DNA of 64,000 nt, taken from NCBI RefSeq assembly GCF_007992215.1, contig NZ_BJZV01000024.1, positions 1-64,000 of the forward strand, in the 5' to 3' direction. Of the stretch, positions 11,189-21,565 are shown piece after piece. Positions within the stretch are counted from its first letter, which is position 1; each line of letters opens with the position of its first letter. The position numbers were made by a program, and so were the translations under genes. The notes beneath the pieces are model-generated. The model was given only the letters and a program-made list of their open reading frames with translations, was not told where the DNA came from and made no database searches. Origin of the DNA: Methylobacterium gnaphalii. Its GTDB lineage: Bacteria > Pseudomonadota > Alphaproteobacteria > Rhizobiales > Beijerinckiaceae.

Positions 11189-12127
11189 ATGGTGTCGTTC
11201 CTGCGCGCGGCGGTGCTGACTGTTGCCCTGCTCCCTGTCTTATCGGCGCTGCCGGCCGTAGCGGCCCAGCGGGAGCTCTTCGAAAAGGTCAATGACTGGG
11301 AAGTCGAGCGGACCGTCGGCGATACCAGCGCCCATCCCTGCCTGATCAGCAAAACCTATAAGGACCGGGAGGACCACAACCTCGTCAACGGCATCGTCTT
11401 CTCGCTCGACGGCGCCGATGTCGCCTTGGCCCTCGTCTATCAGGGCTGGGAGTGGGACAAGGGCGAGAAGGTTAAGGCGAACTTCCTGGCCGGCAAGAAG
11501 GTCCTGAAGAAGCAGGTGTCGTGGAACGCGGATGCCCAGGTGCTCGCCGCGGGCTTCCCGAACAGCATCGTGCCGGATCTGCTGTCGGCCGAGACGCTCG
11601 TCCTCAAATTCGAAGATGGCGATGCCGATTTCGACATCACCGGCTTCCCGCAGGCCTATGAGGCACTCCACCGCTGCGATGCAACGCCCGCGAAGGCGGC
11701 TGCTGCCAAACCCGCGACTCCCGCTGCGAAGGCTCCGGTGGTGCCGGCCGAGACGCGCATTCAGGCCTACGCTTTCGGCTTGATGCTGCAGGACATGTTC
11801 AAGAGCTGCGACTTCGCCACCACCGGCAAGCAGCGGACGGCGGTCGATGCCAAGGTCGCCTCGATGCAGCCGGAAATGGCGGTGGTCGAGAATGTCCTGC
11901 GCGAGAAGTTGAAATCGCAGGCGCCCGCCTGCCCGAAGGCGACGGACGAAGCGGAAGTCCAGTCCACGATCAAGGATTTCGTCGAACTGAGCCCGGAGGC
12001 CTTCTCCGCCGCCATGGACAAGAAGTCCGAGGAAAAGGTCGCGAAGGCCGAGGCTGCCAAGGCTGGAGCGCCGAAGACGGAAACACCCAAGGCCGACGCC
12101 CCCGCGACGGAAGCGCCAAAGCCCTGA
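11189..12127 (+). CDS. Exported protein of unknown function
   Basis: 312 residues with an N-terminal signal peptide (FLRAAVLTVALLPVLSALPAVAA). The mature part has about 150 residues of predicted beta-rich sequence with two widely spaced cysteines (HPCLISKTY and LHRCDATP). An Ala/Pro/Lys linker, a helical segment with two cysteines (MFKSCDF, QAPACPKA) and a low-complexity Lys/Ala/Pro tail follow. I recognise no named family; the first domain resembles small periplasmic proteins common in alphaproteobacteria. It ends just before a strong inverted repeat at 12137-12176. Confidence 0.8.
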   Translation: MVSFLRAAVLTVALLPVLSALPAVAAQRELFEKVNDWEVERTVGDTSAHPCLISKTYKDREDHNLVNGIVFSLDGADVALALVYQGWEWDKGEKVKANFLAGKKVLKKQVSWNADAQVLAAGFPNSIVPDLLSAETLVLKFEDGDADFDITGFPQAYEALHRCDATPAKAAAAKPATPAAKAPVVPAETRIQAYAFGLMLQDMFKSCDFATTGKQRTAVDAKVASMQPEMAVVENVLREKLKSQAPACPKATDEAEVQSTIKDFVELSPEAFSAAMDKKSEEKVAKAEAAKAGAPKTETPKADAPATEAPKP

Positions 12128-12136
12128 TGGTGGAAA

Positions 12137-12176
12137 CGAAACGGTCCGCCGGGTGACCCCCGGGCGGACCGTTTCG
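12137..12176. terminator. Bidirectional terminator, perfect 14-bp stem
   Basis: CGAAACGGTCCGCC (12137-12150) pairs perfectly with GGCGGACCGTTTCG (12163-12176) across a 12-base loop. Because the stem begins with GAAA and ends with TTTC, it reads as a terminator for both the exported-protein gene (plus) and the convergent trcR gene (minus). Confidence 0.8.
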
Positions 12177-12226
12177 TAAATATCAACCCGATCGGGCCGA
12201 GTCGGCCGATCGCTCGACCCGGACGA

Positions 12227-12916
12227 TCAGTCCTCGTCGTCGTCGTCCTCGTGAGTGCGCTGCATGCCCTTGAGCTTGGCGAAGACGGCACCCTCGTCGA
12301 TCTCCTCGTTCTCGTCGCTGCCTGGGGCGGTCGAGACCTCGGTCGGCAGCAGGGTCGGGCCACTATCGGCCGGCATCACAGCCGGACGGTCCTTGGCGGC
12401 CTTGCTGACCTCGAAATCGAGATCGATCTGCGAGCACAGGGCAAGGGTGACGGGGTCGAGCGGTTGCAGCGAGCCCGAGTTCCAGTGCGTGCGATCGCGG
12501 ATCTGCTGAATCGTCGACTTGGTGGTGCCGACGAGCCGGATGATCTGCGCGTCCTTCAACTCCGGGTGGTTGCGCAGCAGCCAGAGGATCGCGTTCGGGC
12601 GGTCCTGGCGGCGCGAGAGCGGAGTGTAGCGCGGGCCTTTTGTGGAGCGCTTCACCTCCGGCAGCTTCACCTTCGAGACGGCGATCTTGAGCTTGTGGTT
12701 CGGCGACTTCTGCGCCTTCTCGATCTCCTCACGGGTGAGCTGACCTGTGGTGATCGGGTCGAGGCCCTTGATGCCGGCTGCGACCTCGCCGTCCGCGATG
12801 CCCTTCACCTCCAACGGGTGCAGGTGGCAGAAATCGGCGATTTGCTCGAACGCGAGCGAGGTGTTCTCCACCAGCCATACGGCGGTGGCTTTCGGCATCA
12901 GCGGTCCCTGGGACAT
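12227..12916 (-). CDS. trcR: Cell-cycle transcriptional regulator TrcR (DUF1013)
   Basis: 229 residues, DUF1013 family, known in Caulobacter as TrcR and conserved in alphaproteobacteria. The hallmark start MPKATAVWLVENTSLAFEQI is present (residue 7 onward). The middle contains an HTH-like segment (NAILWLLRNHPELKDAQIIR...TTKSTIQQIRDR), and the C-terminus is strongly acidic (THEDDDDED). I kept the upstream ATG (MSQGPLMPK) because related proteins have a similar short extension, but ATG 12898 is possible. It is monocistronic and ends at the shared terminator. Confidence 0.93.
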   Translation of the reverse strand: MSQGPLMPKATAVWLVENTSLAFEQIADFCHLHPLEVKGIADGEVAAGIKGLDPITTGQLTREEIEKAQKSPNHKLKIAVSKVKLPEVKRSTKGPRYTPLSRRQDRPNAILWLLRNHPELKDAQIIRLVGTTKSTIQQIRDRTHWNSGSLQPLDPVTLALCSQIDLDFEVSKAAKDRPAVMPADSGPTLLPTEVSTAPGSDENEEIDEGAVFAKLKGMQRTHEDDDDED

Positions 12917-13075
12917 CGGGTCGGCTCCAGCTTTGGATGCGTATGCGTGAAACGCGGTGTCGCGGACGAAGAACCGCTGTCTCCGGCCTGACCCTTCAGG
13001 TCCGGAAATCCCGTCTCACGCTGAATAAGGGAAGCGATCCCTATACAGGCTCGCCGGGGTGCCGTGCAATCGCGA

Positions 13076-14530
13076 TCACGCGGGTCGCCGCACCGAGCGC
13101 GGTTTCGACTTCATGAGCCGCCGCCAGCCGATGATCAGGCCGGTCAGGGTGATCACCGCGGCCAATCCGTTGAGCAGCCAATGCAGCGCCTCGCGGACCG
13201 GTGGATGCTCGAGCAGCAGCGGCAGATCGAACCGGTGCAGGGCCGAGAACAGCCACCGGTCGAGCCGGCCAGAGCGGTCGAGGCGGTCCAGGATCCCGCC
13301 CGTTGCCGGATCGATGTGAAGCCAAGTCGCGGCCTCGTCGTCGAAGCGCAGGCGCAGCACCGGCAGCGGGCGATCACCGTGCACGGCATACCAGTACATG
13401 TCGTAGGCGGTGAGTCGCTCGACCGTGGGCGGTGTAGGGGCCGGAACCGCGCGGACCGCCGCGCGCAGGATCTCGCTCTCGCTCAAAGCGGCGCCGTCGG
13501 CGCCGGTCACCGCCCCCGAGTCCGATCCGAGCGACTGGATCAGCCAGCGGCCGCCAAGGCGGGTGAAACGCAGGACCTTGGCATCGGCGGCCGCCCGCTC
13601 TCTCAAGGCCGACGGGTCGAGGCCGATGGAGCTGCCCTCCCCCGCATAGGCGGAGAGCCAATCGGGCGGTGGCGTGCGCGGGTTGAACCACGTGTTCGGG
13701 TTCATCGAGAGCCAGCCGCTCACGATGAAGGTAGTGAGCGTCGCCCCACCGGCGATCCCGAACAGGTGATGCCAACGCGCCGCGCCGCGATAAGGCGTGA
13801 CGGTACCGTGCGGATAGCGTCGGGAGAGCCTGAGGCGCCAGATCCCGAGGACCATGCCGCTCATGGCGCCGAGGCAGGCGGTGCCGGAAATCCAAACGAC
13901 GACGTCGTGCCAGAGATCCGGCTGCGCCCGCAGCGGCGTCACGTAGATCCAATGCACGACGGCGCCAATCCAGTTCCAGCCACGCTCGAACCGGGTCGTC
14001 CGCTGAGCCAGTTCGCCGGTCTTCTCCGAGACGTAGAGCTCAGTCCCGGCGGCATCTCCGACGATGATCTTATGAAAGGGCCGAAGGCGGTTGTAGCGCT
14101 GCGTGACTGTCCACTGGTCGCGCTCGACCAGCTCAACGCTGCCCTGTCCGCCTGCCGCGGCCAGCGCCTCGGCAGCGTGAGCCGGCCCAACGGACCTCCC
14201 GGTGCGGGCGGAGATTGTCTCCGGCTCAGCCGATGGCGCGGCCAGCCGATAGACCGGCTCCCCGCCGCGCATCTCGATCGCGAAGCTGGCGGGCGGGCGC
14301 GCGACCCCGGAGGCGGCGAGGGCCGCGTCGGGTGACACGGCGACCTAATCCCAGGCGATCGGCGACAGACGCGCCAGCCGCTCGGCTTCCGGCAGGCTCG
14401 GGAACGGCACGTAGAGCATCACCAGCCCAGAGCCGATCCACAGCGCGAAGAACAGGCCCAGTACGATCCCCAGCCAGCGGTGGGCGAGGATCAGCCACCG
14501 TTTACTCGCCTTGAGCAGCGTCGTCCTCAC
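13076..14530 (-). pseudogene. PepSY-associated membrane protein, amber codon after residue 61
   Basis: Read through, this is a 484-codon PepSY_TM protein of the type that partners TonB receptors in metal or siderophore uptake: helix 1 (HRWLGIVLGLFFALWIGSGL), a periplasmic PepSY region, helices in the middle (ISGTACLGAMSGMVLGIW; LFGIAGGATLTTFIVSGWLS) and a last helix (LLNGLAAVITLTGLIIGWRR). The gene starts at GTG 14530, overlapping the receptor stop (GTGA), so it is translationally coupled. Codon 62 is TAG at 14345-14347: the frame reads LARLSPIAWD, stop, then VAVSPDAALA with no shift. A GTG at 14338 could restart the 420-residue remainder, but this would lack the first helix. It is a point-mutation pseudogene, a recoding or suppression site, or a sequencing error. 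Confidence 0.8.
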
Positions 14531-16782
14531 CAAGCCACCGTGTAGGCGACCTCGAAGGAGCGCGGCCGGCCGAGCAGCCAGTTCGTCCCGACACCGTCTA
14601 CCGCATTGCCGTCGATGGCGTAGGTACGGTCGAACAGGTTGTAGACGCGGAACGAGGCGCGCGAGCTCTTCGTGACCTGATAGTCGAGGCCGAGATTGAC
14701 CAGCGTGTAGGCCGGCAGCCGCGCGGTGTTGCCGAAGTCGCTGTAGACTTGGCCGACATTCTGCAGGCCGATCCGTGCCTCCCAGTCGCGCGCGAAGGCG
14801 TAAGTGACCCAGACATTGGCGACACGCTCCGGCACGAAGATCGGCTGGTTTCCGGCATAGGACACGCCTCCCTGTATGAATTGGTCGTACTGCGCGTGGA
14901 GCAGCGCGATGTTGGCGTCGATCCGCCAGCCGGCGGGGAGGTTGAGCGACATTGCCGCCTCGACGCCCTGCGAGGATTGCTGGCCGACCTGGGTCGCAAC
15001 AGTCGGGTTGCCCGGCACTGCCGAGATCAGGTTGTTCTTGGTGATGCGGTAGCCCGCGAGCGTCCATTCGAGGCTGCGGTCGAAGGCGTAGCCTTTCGCG
15101 CCGATCTCGACCTGCTCCCCGGTGGAGAGCCTGAAGCCGGCGAGCGACTGCGAGAGCGTGATCAGGCTGCCGACCGGATCGGTTGCTGTGGCATATTGCG
15201 CGTAGAGCGTGGTGTCCTTGGTGGGGTTGTAGAGAAGCGCGAAGCGGTCGCCGAGTGCCTGGAACGACTTGTCGAAGACACCTCCGGTCTGCAGATTCTG
15301 GCGATGCAGCGTCGGCGCGTCGAAGCGGACTCCGGTGAGGAACGAGAGCTGGTCTGTGAGCTGCAGCCGGTTCTCCGCGAAGACCGAGGCTTGATTGGTG
15401 GTGGTCTGATAGGCCGGGACCGCGCGCGAATTCGGAGGGAAGGTGCCCGGATCGTAGCCGAATAACGGGATGCTGTAGCCCGGAACCACGTCACCCGAGG
15501 CGGCGTCGGCATTGAAGTTGTTCGTGTGGCGGAAGGAGATGTGGTTCACATCGAAGCCTGCCGAGAACTGGTTGGCGAGACCGAACAACTCGCCCCTGAA
15601 GGTGGCGTCGAGCCGGTTCCCGAACTGCTCCTGCTGATGAAAGATTTCGAGGAAATCCGAGCGGTCGACGAGACCGGAGGCCGGGTTGAATCGGTACTGC
15701 TCGGTCTCCTGCCAATGCCGCCGCGATTGCAGGCGGTAGCTGGTGTTGCGCACAGTGACGTCGGCGGATGGCGTCCACTCGGTCTTCAGCTGAGTCCAGT
15801 TATCGGCCCAGGCGATCCTGGCGTCGCGGACATTGTAGTTGTTGAAGCGCGTGCGCGGGAGGATACGCCCGTCGACGAGCGGCGTGCCCCAGTAGTTCGA
15901 CGGTTCCTGGTAGCCGAAATCGTGTGAGAGCGTGAAGGAGAGGTTCGGCGTTGCCTGGAACAGCAGGGCACCCGAGATCGCCACGTTCTGGAAGTCGCCG
16001 TTCGGCTGGACCCAGCCATCCGAGCGATTGCCGCTGATGGTCAGGCGGTAGGCCACCGACTCGCCGATCGGCCCGGTGGAATCGAGGGCAATGCGGGCCG
16101 TGCCCTGCGAGCCGCCGCCGACGCGCATGACGGTCTGCTGCGTGAAGAGCGGTTGCTTCGAGACGACGTTGACGATGCCGCCGATGGCGCCGTCGCCGTA
16201 AAGCACCGAGGCTGGCCCGCGTAAGACCTCGATGCGCTCGACGTTCCACGTGTCGTAGGGGAAGGTCACGGTGCCGGCCCCGACATACATGCGGGTGCCG
16301 TCGTAGAGCGTCTGCACCGAGTTCGGCCCGGCGAAGCCGCGGCTCGTGAAACTGCCGATGCCGAAGCCCGGCGAGCCGTAGGAGGTGATGCCGGTGGCAT
16401 TCTGCGAGACCGCGTCCAGGGTCGCGTTCTGGCCGCGGATGCGCGCGGTCTCACCGGAGACGATGTCGACGCTCGCCGGTGTCTCCAGCGGTGTCAGGCC
16501 GAGGCGGCTGCCGCTGCGGGACGGTGTGTCGAGGTTCAGGCCGACAGGAGAGGAATGGGTCAGGCTGACCCTCTGCACACCCTCCCCGATACCATAGGCT
16601 TCGGCCGGAGCACTGACCGTCGCGGCGGCCTGGCCCTGCACGGCAATCTCGTCGAGGCGCTCGCGAATGGCGGCGTCCCGCTGCGCCACCGCGCCGTGCA
16701 TGGTGCCGAGCACGGCGAGGGATCCGAGAGTCGTCTCGCAGGCGGCCCGCTTCACGCGGGAACGGTGGCGATGGATCGGCAT
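14527..16782 (-). CDS. TonB-dependent outer-membrane receptor under B12 riboswitch
   Basis: 751-residue outer-membrane receptor with an N-terminal signal-like region, a TonB-box-like LDEIAVQGQ near residue 44, a plug domain (DTWNVERIEVLRGPASVLYG, GGIVNVVSK) and a 22-strand barrel ending YTVAW with the terminal aromatic. The plug and barrel look like siderophore-type receptors (FpvA/FhuA-like) more than classical BtuB. A cobalamin riboswitch lies upstream on the same strand (16911-17090), pointing to uptake of a corrinoid or cobalt compound. The PepSY gene is coupled to its 3' end. Ligand identity is inferred from the riboswitch only. Confidence 0.93.
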   Translation of the reverse strand: MPIHRHRSRVKRAACETTLGSLAVLGTMHGAVAQRDAAIRERLDEIAVQGQAAATVSAPAEAYGIGEGVQRVSLTHSSPVGLNLDTPSRSGSRLGLTPLETPASVDIVSGETARIRGQNATLDAVSQNATGITSYGSPGFGIGSFTSRGFAGPNSVQTLYDGTRMYVGAGTVTFPYDTWNVERIEVLRGPASVLYGDGAIGGIVNVVSKQPLFTQQTVMRVGGGSQGTARIALDSTGPIGESVAYRLTISGNRSDGWVQPNGDFQNVAISGALLFQATPNLSFTLSHDFGYQEPSNYWGTPLVDGRILPRTRFNNYNVRDARIAWADNWTQLKTEWTPSADVTVRNTSYRLQSRRHWQETEQYRFNPASGLVDRSDFLEIFHQQEQFGNRLDATFRGELFGLANQFSAGFDVNHISFRHTNNFNADAASGDVVPGYSIPLFGYDPGTFPPNSRAVPAYQTTTNQASVFAENRLQLTDQLSFLTGVRFDAPTLHRQNLQTGGVFDKSFQALGDRFALLYNPTKDTTLYAQYATATDPVGSLITLSQSLAGFRLSTGEQVEIGAKGYAFDRSLEWTLAGYRITKNNLISAVPGNPTVATQVGQQSSQGVEAAMSLNLPAGWRIDANIALLHAQYDQFIQGGVSYAGNQPIFVPERVANVWVTYAFARDWEARIGLQNVGQVYSDFGNTARLPAYTLVNLGLDYQVTKSSRASFRVYNLFDRTYAIDGNAVDGVGTNWLLGRPRSFEVAYTVAW

Positions 16783-16910
16783 AGTGGTTCGAGAGCCTCG
16801 GGCAACGGCAGTGGCACGTCACCGCGAACGAGGTCTCACCACGCGGACCCAGCCGCGCGCCTTCGACACCCGCCAGGGCACCCCGCCCAGCGTGTTTCGC
16901 GTGTGACCAC

Positions 16911-17090
16911 GACTGACGGCAGGTCTCCTGGCTCGCGGGTCGCTGCCTTCCATCCGTCTTCCCGGGTCGAGGAACCCAGTGACACAGGTGGCGGAAGGCT
17001 CGCCGCTTACAGTTGCGGGGGCAGCCGCGGCATCGGGGCCAAAGCCCTTCACCGCGTTCCCTTTTGATCCCCGGAGGGAACCGTCAGCGT
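16911..17090 (-). ncRNA. Cobalamin (AdoCbl) riboswitch
   Basis: On the minus strand the leader of the TonB receptor shows the full B12-element order: AAAAGGGAACGCGGTGAA, then GGCTGCCCCCGCAACTGTAA (the CCCGC core), CCACCTGTGTCACTGGG, GGGAAGACGG, and the B12 box GAGCCAGGAGACCTGCC near the 3' end. About 128 bases separate it from the receptor ATG and must hold the expression platform. In proteobacteria such elements shut off B12 transport or synthesis genes when adenosylcobalamin is plentiful. Confidence 0.93.
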
Positions 17091-17175
17091 CAGCCTGTCG
17101 CAGAGGGGGAGTGCCGTCAATGCGGGGCGACGGTTCGTCGGGGAATGTGTCTCTGGGGCGACAGGATCGTGTGGC

Positions 17176-18081
17176 TCAATCCACCGTTGCCGTTGCCCTG
17201 ACGCTACCTACGGAGGACGCGCCGGTCAGGAATTGATGGACGGCCTGCGAGAATTGCGGCGTGCGCAGGTAGCCGTAGGATTTGTGCGGATTCCGGTCAC
17301 CCTTGGGCCGGCGGTAGCCGTTCACCACCGAGACATCCTCGGCGCGCACGCCTTTTCCGTTCGGTGCGTAGGCATCGGCGATGTCTTCGCCGACGGTGGC
17401 GATATCCGTCCGGTCGACGTGGTTCGACCAGCGCCTCACGCTCTCCGGCACGGTCAGGCCGCCGTGCTCGCGTTCCATGCTCAGACGGACGTCGGTAAGC
17501 CCGAGCGGCGCGCCGAGGGTCACGAAATGGGCGACGTCCACCGACATGCCGTCGCGTTCCATCATGCGCAGGACGTCATAGGCGATGAGCGAGCCCATGG
17601 AATGGGCGGCGAGCAGGATGCGAGAGCCGGTATAACCCTCCAAGACGCCGCGAAACCGCTGCCGTGCCGCTGCTCGAAACTCCGGGTTTTCCAGGTAGCC
17701 CCAGAGGTCATCTAGGCGATATTCGATCAACACGTCGTCGAAAGGGGTCAGACCGGTCTTCTCCTGGATCCATTCGATCGTGCGGTAGATCCGGTCTGTC
17801 AGCCCGAGCCGCTCGGCATCGCCCGGTTCCTCATGCGCGGTGGGGAACGGGCCAACACCGCCGTCAGGATAGTAGGGTTCGAGGTTGTCGTCGCTCGCGA
17901 GCGGGGTGTCGTAGCGAAGATCCGCCCAGTAGACGAACGCGAACGGCAGCTCTGCCGGCGCGAAGGAGCAGTTACGGCGCAAGCCTTCCTCGATCGCCAA
18001 GCCCCACCAGCGCTCCTTCTCCTCCCGAGGCGGCTTGTTCGCCAGTCCGTGGAGGCCGAGGATGACATCCGGGCGATGCAT
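17176..18081 (-). CDS. Alpha/beta-hydrolase-like protein
   Basis: 301 residues, predicted cytoplasmic. The N-terminus has a hydrolase-type HGLANKP turn (VILGLHGLANKPPREEKE). The nucleophile elbow is LLAAHSMGSLIAYDVL, matching G/AxSxG with Ser as nucleophile, and the region VTLGAPLGL follows as in lipases of the PGAP1/GPI-deacylase-like type. A plausible Asp/His pair lies further on (DRTDIAT, NPHKSYGY). The substrate is unknown. It is upstream of, and on the same strand as, the B12 riboswitch, but 86 bp separate its stop from the aptamer. Confidence 0.8.
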   Translation of the reverse strand: MHRPDVILGLHGLANKPPREEKERWWGLAIEEGLRRNCSFAPAELPFAFVYWADLRYDTPLASDDNLEPYYPDGGVGPFPTAHEEPGDAERLGLTDRIYRTIEWIQEKTGLTPFDDVLIEYRLDDLWGYLENPEFRAAARQRFRGVLEGYTGSRILLAAHSMGSLIAYDVLRMMERDGMSVDVAHFVTLGAPLGLTDVRLSMEREHGGLTVPESVRRWSNHVDRTDIATVGEDIADAYAPNGKGVRAEDVSVVNGYRRPKGDRNPHKSYGYLRTPQFSQAVHQFLTGASSVGSVRATATVD

Positions 18082-18215
18082 TGATGGCGGCAGGTCTCGG
18101 CTGATCGGCTGTCAGGCCGGCAAAGCCTGACATTCATCAATCTAGATGCGGCCGGGCCGACGGAAAGCCTGTGCGATGGCGCGACAAATATGCAGGCTTG
18201 GCCCGACGCCGTCAC

Positions 18216-19160
<945 letters not shown>

Positions 19161-19311
19161 GTCGGACGTCTCTCGTCACGGGAGGCGCCCGTGGGGCGGG
19201 CCGTGGGTCGGCGGCGCTGATACCAGGGGGGGAGGAGCGTCACAATGCCTTCATTGAGATCGGCCGCCGAGACCGCCGCTCCTGCACAGGGATCGCCGCC
19301 CGGATCGTGAA

Positions 19312-19539
19312 TCAGGGTTCCAGCAATCGGTGCAGGTGCACGATGAAGTAGCGCATCAGCGCATTGTCGACGGTGGACTGCGCCTTGGCGCGCCAGGCGA
19401 TCTGCGCTGAGGCAAAATCTGGGAAGATGCCGACGATGTCGAGGCCCTTCACATCGGTGAAGCGCACGCCGTCGAGGTTCTCCAGTTCGCCACCGAAGAC
19501 GAGGTGGAGTTTCTGCGAACTGTCGATCGTAGTGGTCAC
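19312..19539 (-). CDS. DUF4170 small protein
   Basis: 75-residue protein of the DUF4170 family, found in alphaproteobacteria, function unknown. Recognisable stretches are HLVFGGELENLDG, DIVGIFPDFASAQIAWRAKA and ALMRYFIVHLHRLLEP. I chose GTG 19539 (VTTTIDSSQK) because GGAGAG lies about 7 bases upstream; the longer in-frame reading from 19605 is Cys/Pro/Arg-rich and not protein-like. It lies between xseA and prs on the same strand. Confidence 0.85.
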   Translation of the reverse strand: MTTTIDSSQKLHLVFGGELENLDGVRFTDVKGLDIVGIFPDFASAQIAWRAKAQSTVDNALMRYFIVHLHRLLEP

Positions 19540-19644
19540 GCGTCTCTCCTGGCACCCCGGGTGTGATCCCGCCTGGCAAGGCAGGAGCCGTGCCGCGGTT
19601 CGCAAAGGCGACGGCGAGCGTCAACCCGGACTCGCGCGGGACGG

Positions 19645-19660
19645 GCCTGCAAATGCAGGC
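19645..19660 (-). terminator. Short hairpin at the xseA stop
   Basis: GCCTGC and GCAGGC form a 6-bp stem with a 4-base loop directly after the xseA stop on the minus strand. There is no T-run, so it could be a weak or Rho-assisted terminator, or only a processing hairpin. Confidence 0.3.
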
Positions 19661-21166
19661 TTAGAACAAAGATCCCTGCTTCGCTGTCGATGGCTTGGCG
19701 GGACGGACCTTGGTGCCGCCGGGAGAGCGCTTTCTGAGCGAGGGTGTGTCGTCTTCCTCCGCCGTCTCGGGCCGAGCCATGACGGCACCATCGGCGAATT
19801 GTAGCTGCAGCCGCGGGGCGAGCCCTGCGAGGGACGCGCTACGCACAGGTGACCCGTCCTCCTCGCGCACCAGCGCGTAGCCGCGGGCGAGCACGCCGCG
19901 ATAGCTCAAGGCACCGAGCAGGCCGCCGAGCGCGTCGAGCCGGTCACGGCGGCGCTCGATCATCCGATGCAGCGCCGTGCGCGGGCGGTCATCGATCCGC
20001 GCGAGGCGCCCGCGCGCATCCGCCAGCGCGACGGCGGGCGAGCGCCGGGCAAGGCGATCCGTGAGGCGGGTCAGGCGCTCGCGGTGGTCGCGGGCGTTCG
20101 CGGCGAGCGCCGGCGCGAGCCGCGCCTCGGCGAGGTCGAGGCGCTGGCGCTTGGCTGCGAGGAAAGAATCCGGGTCCGGCATCGCCCGGACGAGGGCACG
20201 CAGGTCCAACCGCTCCCGCTCAACGCGACGCAGGATGGTGCCGCGCTGCCGGGCGCCGAGATCGTGGATCTCGTCCAGCAGGTCGGCGCGTACCGGCACG
20301 GCCATCTCGGCCGCACCTGTCGGCGTCGGCGCGCGGCGGTCGGCGACGAAGTCGATCAGTGTGGTGTCGGTCTCATGGCCGACGGCCGAGATCAGCGGAA
20401 TGGCGCTCCCGGCGGCGGCACGCACCACCGCCTCCTCGTTGAAGGCCCAGAGATCCTCGATGGAGCCCCCGCCCCGGGCGACGATCAGCACGTCCGGCCG
20501 TGGAATGTTCCCGCGCGGATGCAGCGCGTTGAAGCCGCGGATGGCGGCGGCGATCTCGTCCGCTGCTCCCTCCCCCTGCACGCGCACCGGCCAGACCACG
20601 ACCGGGCGCGGAAACCGGTCCTGTAGCCGGTGAAGGATGTCGCGGATGACTGCGCCGGTGGGCGAAGTAACGATCCCAATGACGCGCGGCAGGTACGGGA
20701 TCGCGCGTTTGCGCTCGGGCGCGAACAGGCCTTCGGCCGCGAGCAGCCGCTTGCGCTCTTCCAGCAATGCCATCCAGGCGCCGATTCCAGCCGGCTCCAT
20801 CGAGTCGACGACGATCTGATAGGAGGACTTGCCGGCGAAGGTGGTAATCTTGCCGGTGACAAGAACTTCAAGTCCCTCCTTCGGCTTCTGACGCAGGCGC
20901 CCGAGCACGCCTTTCCAGACCACGGCGTCGATCTTAGCGGTGCCGTCCTTGAGGGAGAAATAGGCGTGGCCCGAGCCGTGCGGTCCGCGATAGCCGGAAA
21001 TCTCGCCTCTCAGCCGGACATGGCCGAACGCGTCCTCCAGCGTTCGCTTGAGGGCCGAAGCGAGATCGCCGACGGACCATTCAGGCGCGTTGGACTGGAG
21101 GTGCGAGGAAGGCGGCGTCTCCGCATCGAGCGGGTGCCGCGCCTGAGGCGGGGGGACGAGAGGCAT
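19661..21166 (-). CDS. xseA: Exodeoxyribonuclease VII large subunit
   Basis: 501 residues. The nuclease degrades single-stranded DNA from both ends. The N-terminal OB fold is clear (EWSVGDLASALKRTLEDAFG, LRGEISGYRGPHGSGHAYFS), and the catalytic core carries TSPTGAVIRDILHRLQDRFP and IARGGGSIEDLWAFNEE, then SAVGHETDTTLIDFVADRRA. A helical C-terminal region follows and the tail is basic (SPGGTKVRPAKPS). xseB is not in the window. Confidence 0.97.
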   Translation of the reverse strand: MPLVPPPQARHPLDAETPPSSHLQSNAPEWSVGDLASALKRTLEDAFGHVRLRGEISGYRGPHGSGHAYFSLKDGTAKIDAVVWKGVLGRLRQKPKEGLEVLVTGKITTFAGKSSYQIVVDSMEPAGIGAWMALLEERKRLLAAEGLFAPERKRAIPYLPRVIGIVTSPTGAVIRDILHRLQDRFPRPVVVWPVRVQGEGAADEIAAAIRGFNALHPRGNIPRPDVLIVARGGGSIEDLWAFNEEAVVRAAAGSAIPLISAVGHETDTTLIDFVADRRAPTPTGAAEMAVPVRADLLDEIHDLGARQRGTILRRVERERLDLRALVRAMPDPDSFLAAKRQRLDLAEARLAPALAANARDHRERLTRLTDRLARRSPAVALADARGRLARIDDRPRTALHRMIERRRDRLDALGGLLGALSYRGVLARGYALVREEDGSPVRSASLAGLAPRLQLQFADGAVMARPETAEEDDTPSLRKRSPGGTKVRPAKPSTAKQGSLF

Positions 21167-21213
21167 CCGGGAAGGCTAAAGCCAAGCCCGAGCCAGGGCA
21201 ATTTCAACGAATG

Positions 21214-21330
21214 TCAGAACAGGCCGGAGAGCAGCAGAATGGCGCCGAGCGCCGGAGCGACAGCGATGCCGATCGCCCATTGCCAAGCCTGCGAACCTCG
21301 GGGACCGCGGTTGTCATTGGCTGGGTGCAT
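21214..21330 (-). CDS. Small membrane protein, possible
   Basis: Possible 38-residue protein, too short for standard calling: a polar N-terminus MHPANDNRGPRG followed by one hydrophobic helix (WAIGIAVAPALGAILLLSGL). The frame is open further upstream but the composition there is not protein-like. MxPANDN starts are common on short alphaproteobacterial proteins, which is recollection rather than a search. No clear ribosome binding site is visible. It lies upstream of xseA on the same strand. Confidence 0.45.
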   Translation of the reverse strand: MHPANDNRGPRGSQAWQWAIGIAVAPALGAILLLSGLF

Positions 21331-21565
21331 GCCGGCACGACGTCCAACGACGTAATGCGATACCCGTACCCTATCCGGCCGCGAAGCGGCCGCGGATTGA
21401 GGGACGTTGATGCGGCAGAGGGGCATAGCTCCAGACAACGTGCGGGAGCGTTCTGCCGTTCCGCCGTTGCGACCGGATCTTCCACCGACCACTCGGCCGT
21501 CCGGCGGAGTGCGCAGCCCTGATATCTCCGTCGAGCCCTTCACGTTGCGCATGGCGTCGTTTCCG

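Noticed and set aside
16819..17052. Open frame across the riboswitch
   Set aside because: It crosses the aptamer and encodes no recognisable protein. The conserved RNA elements explain the sequence better.
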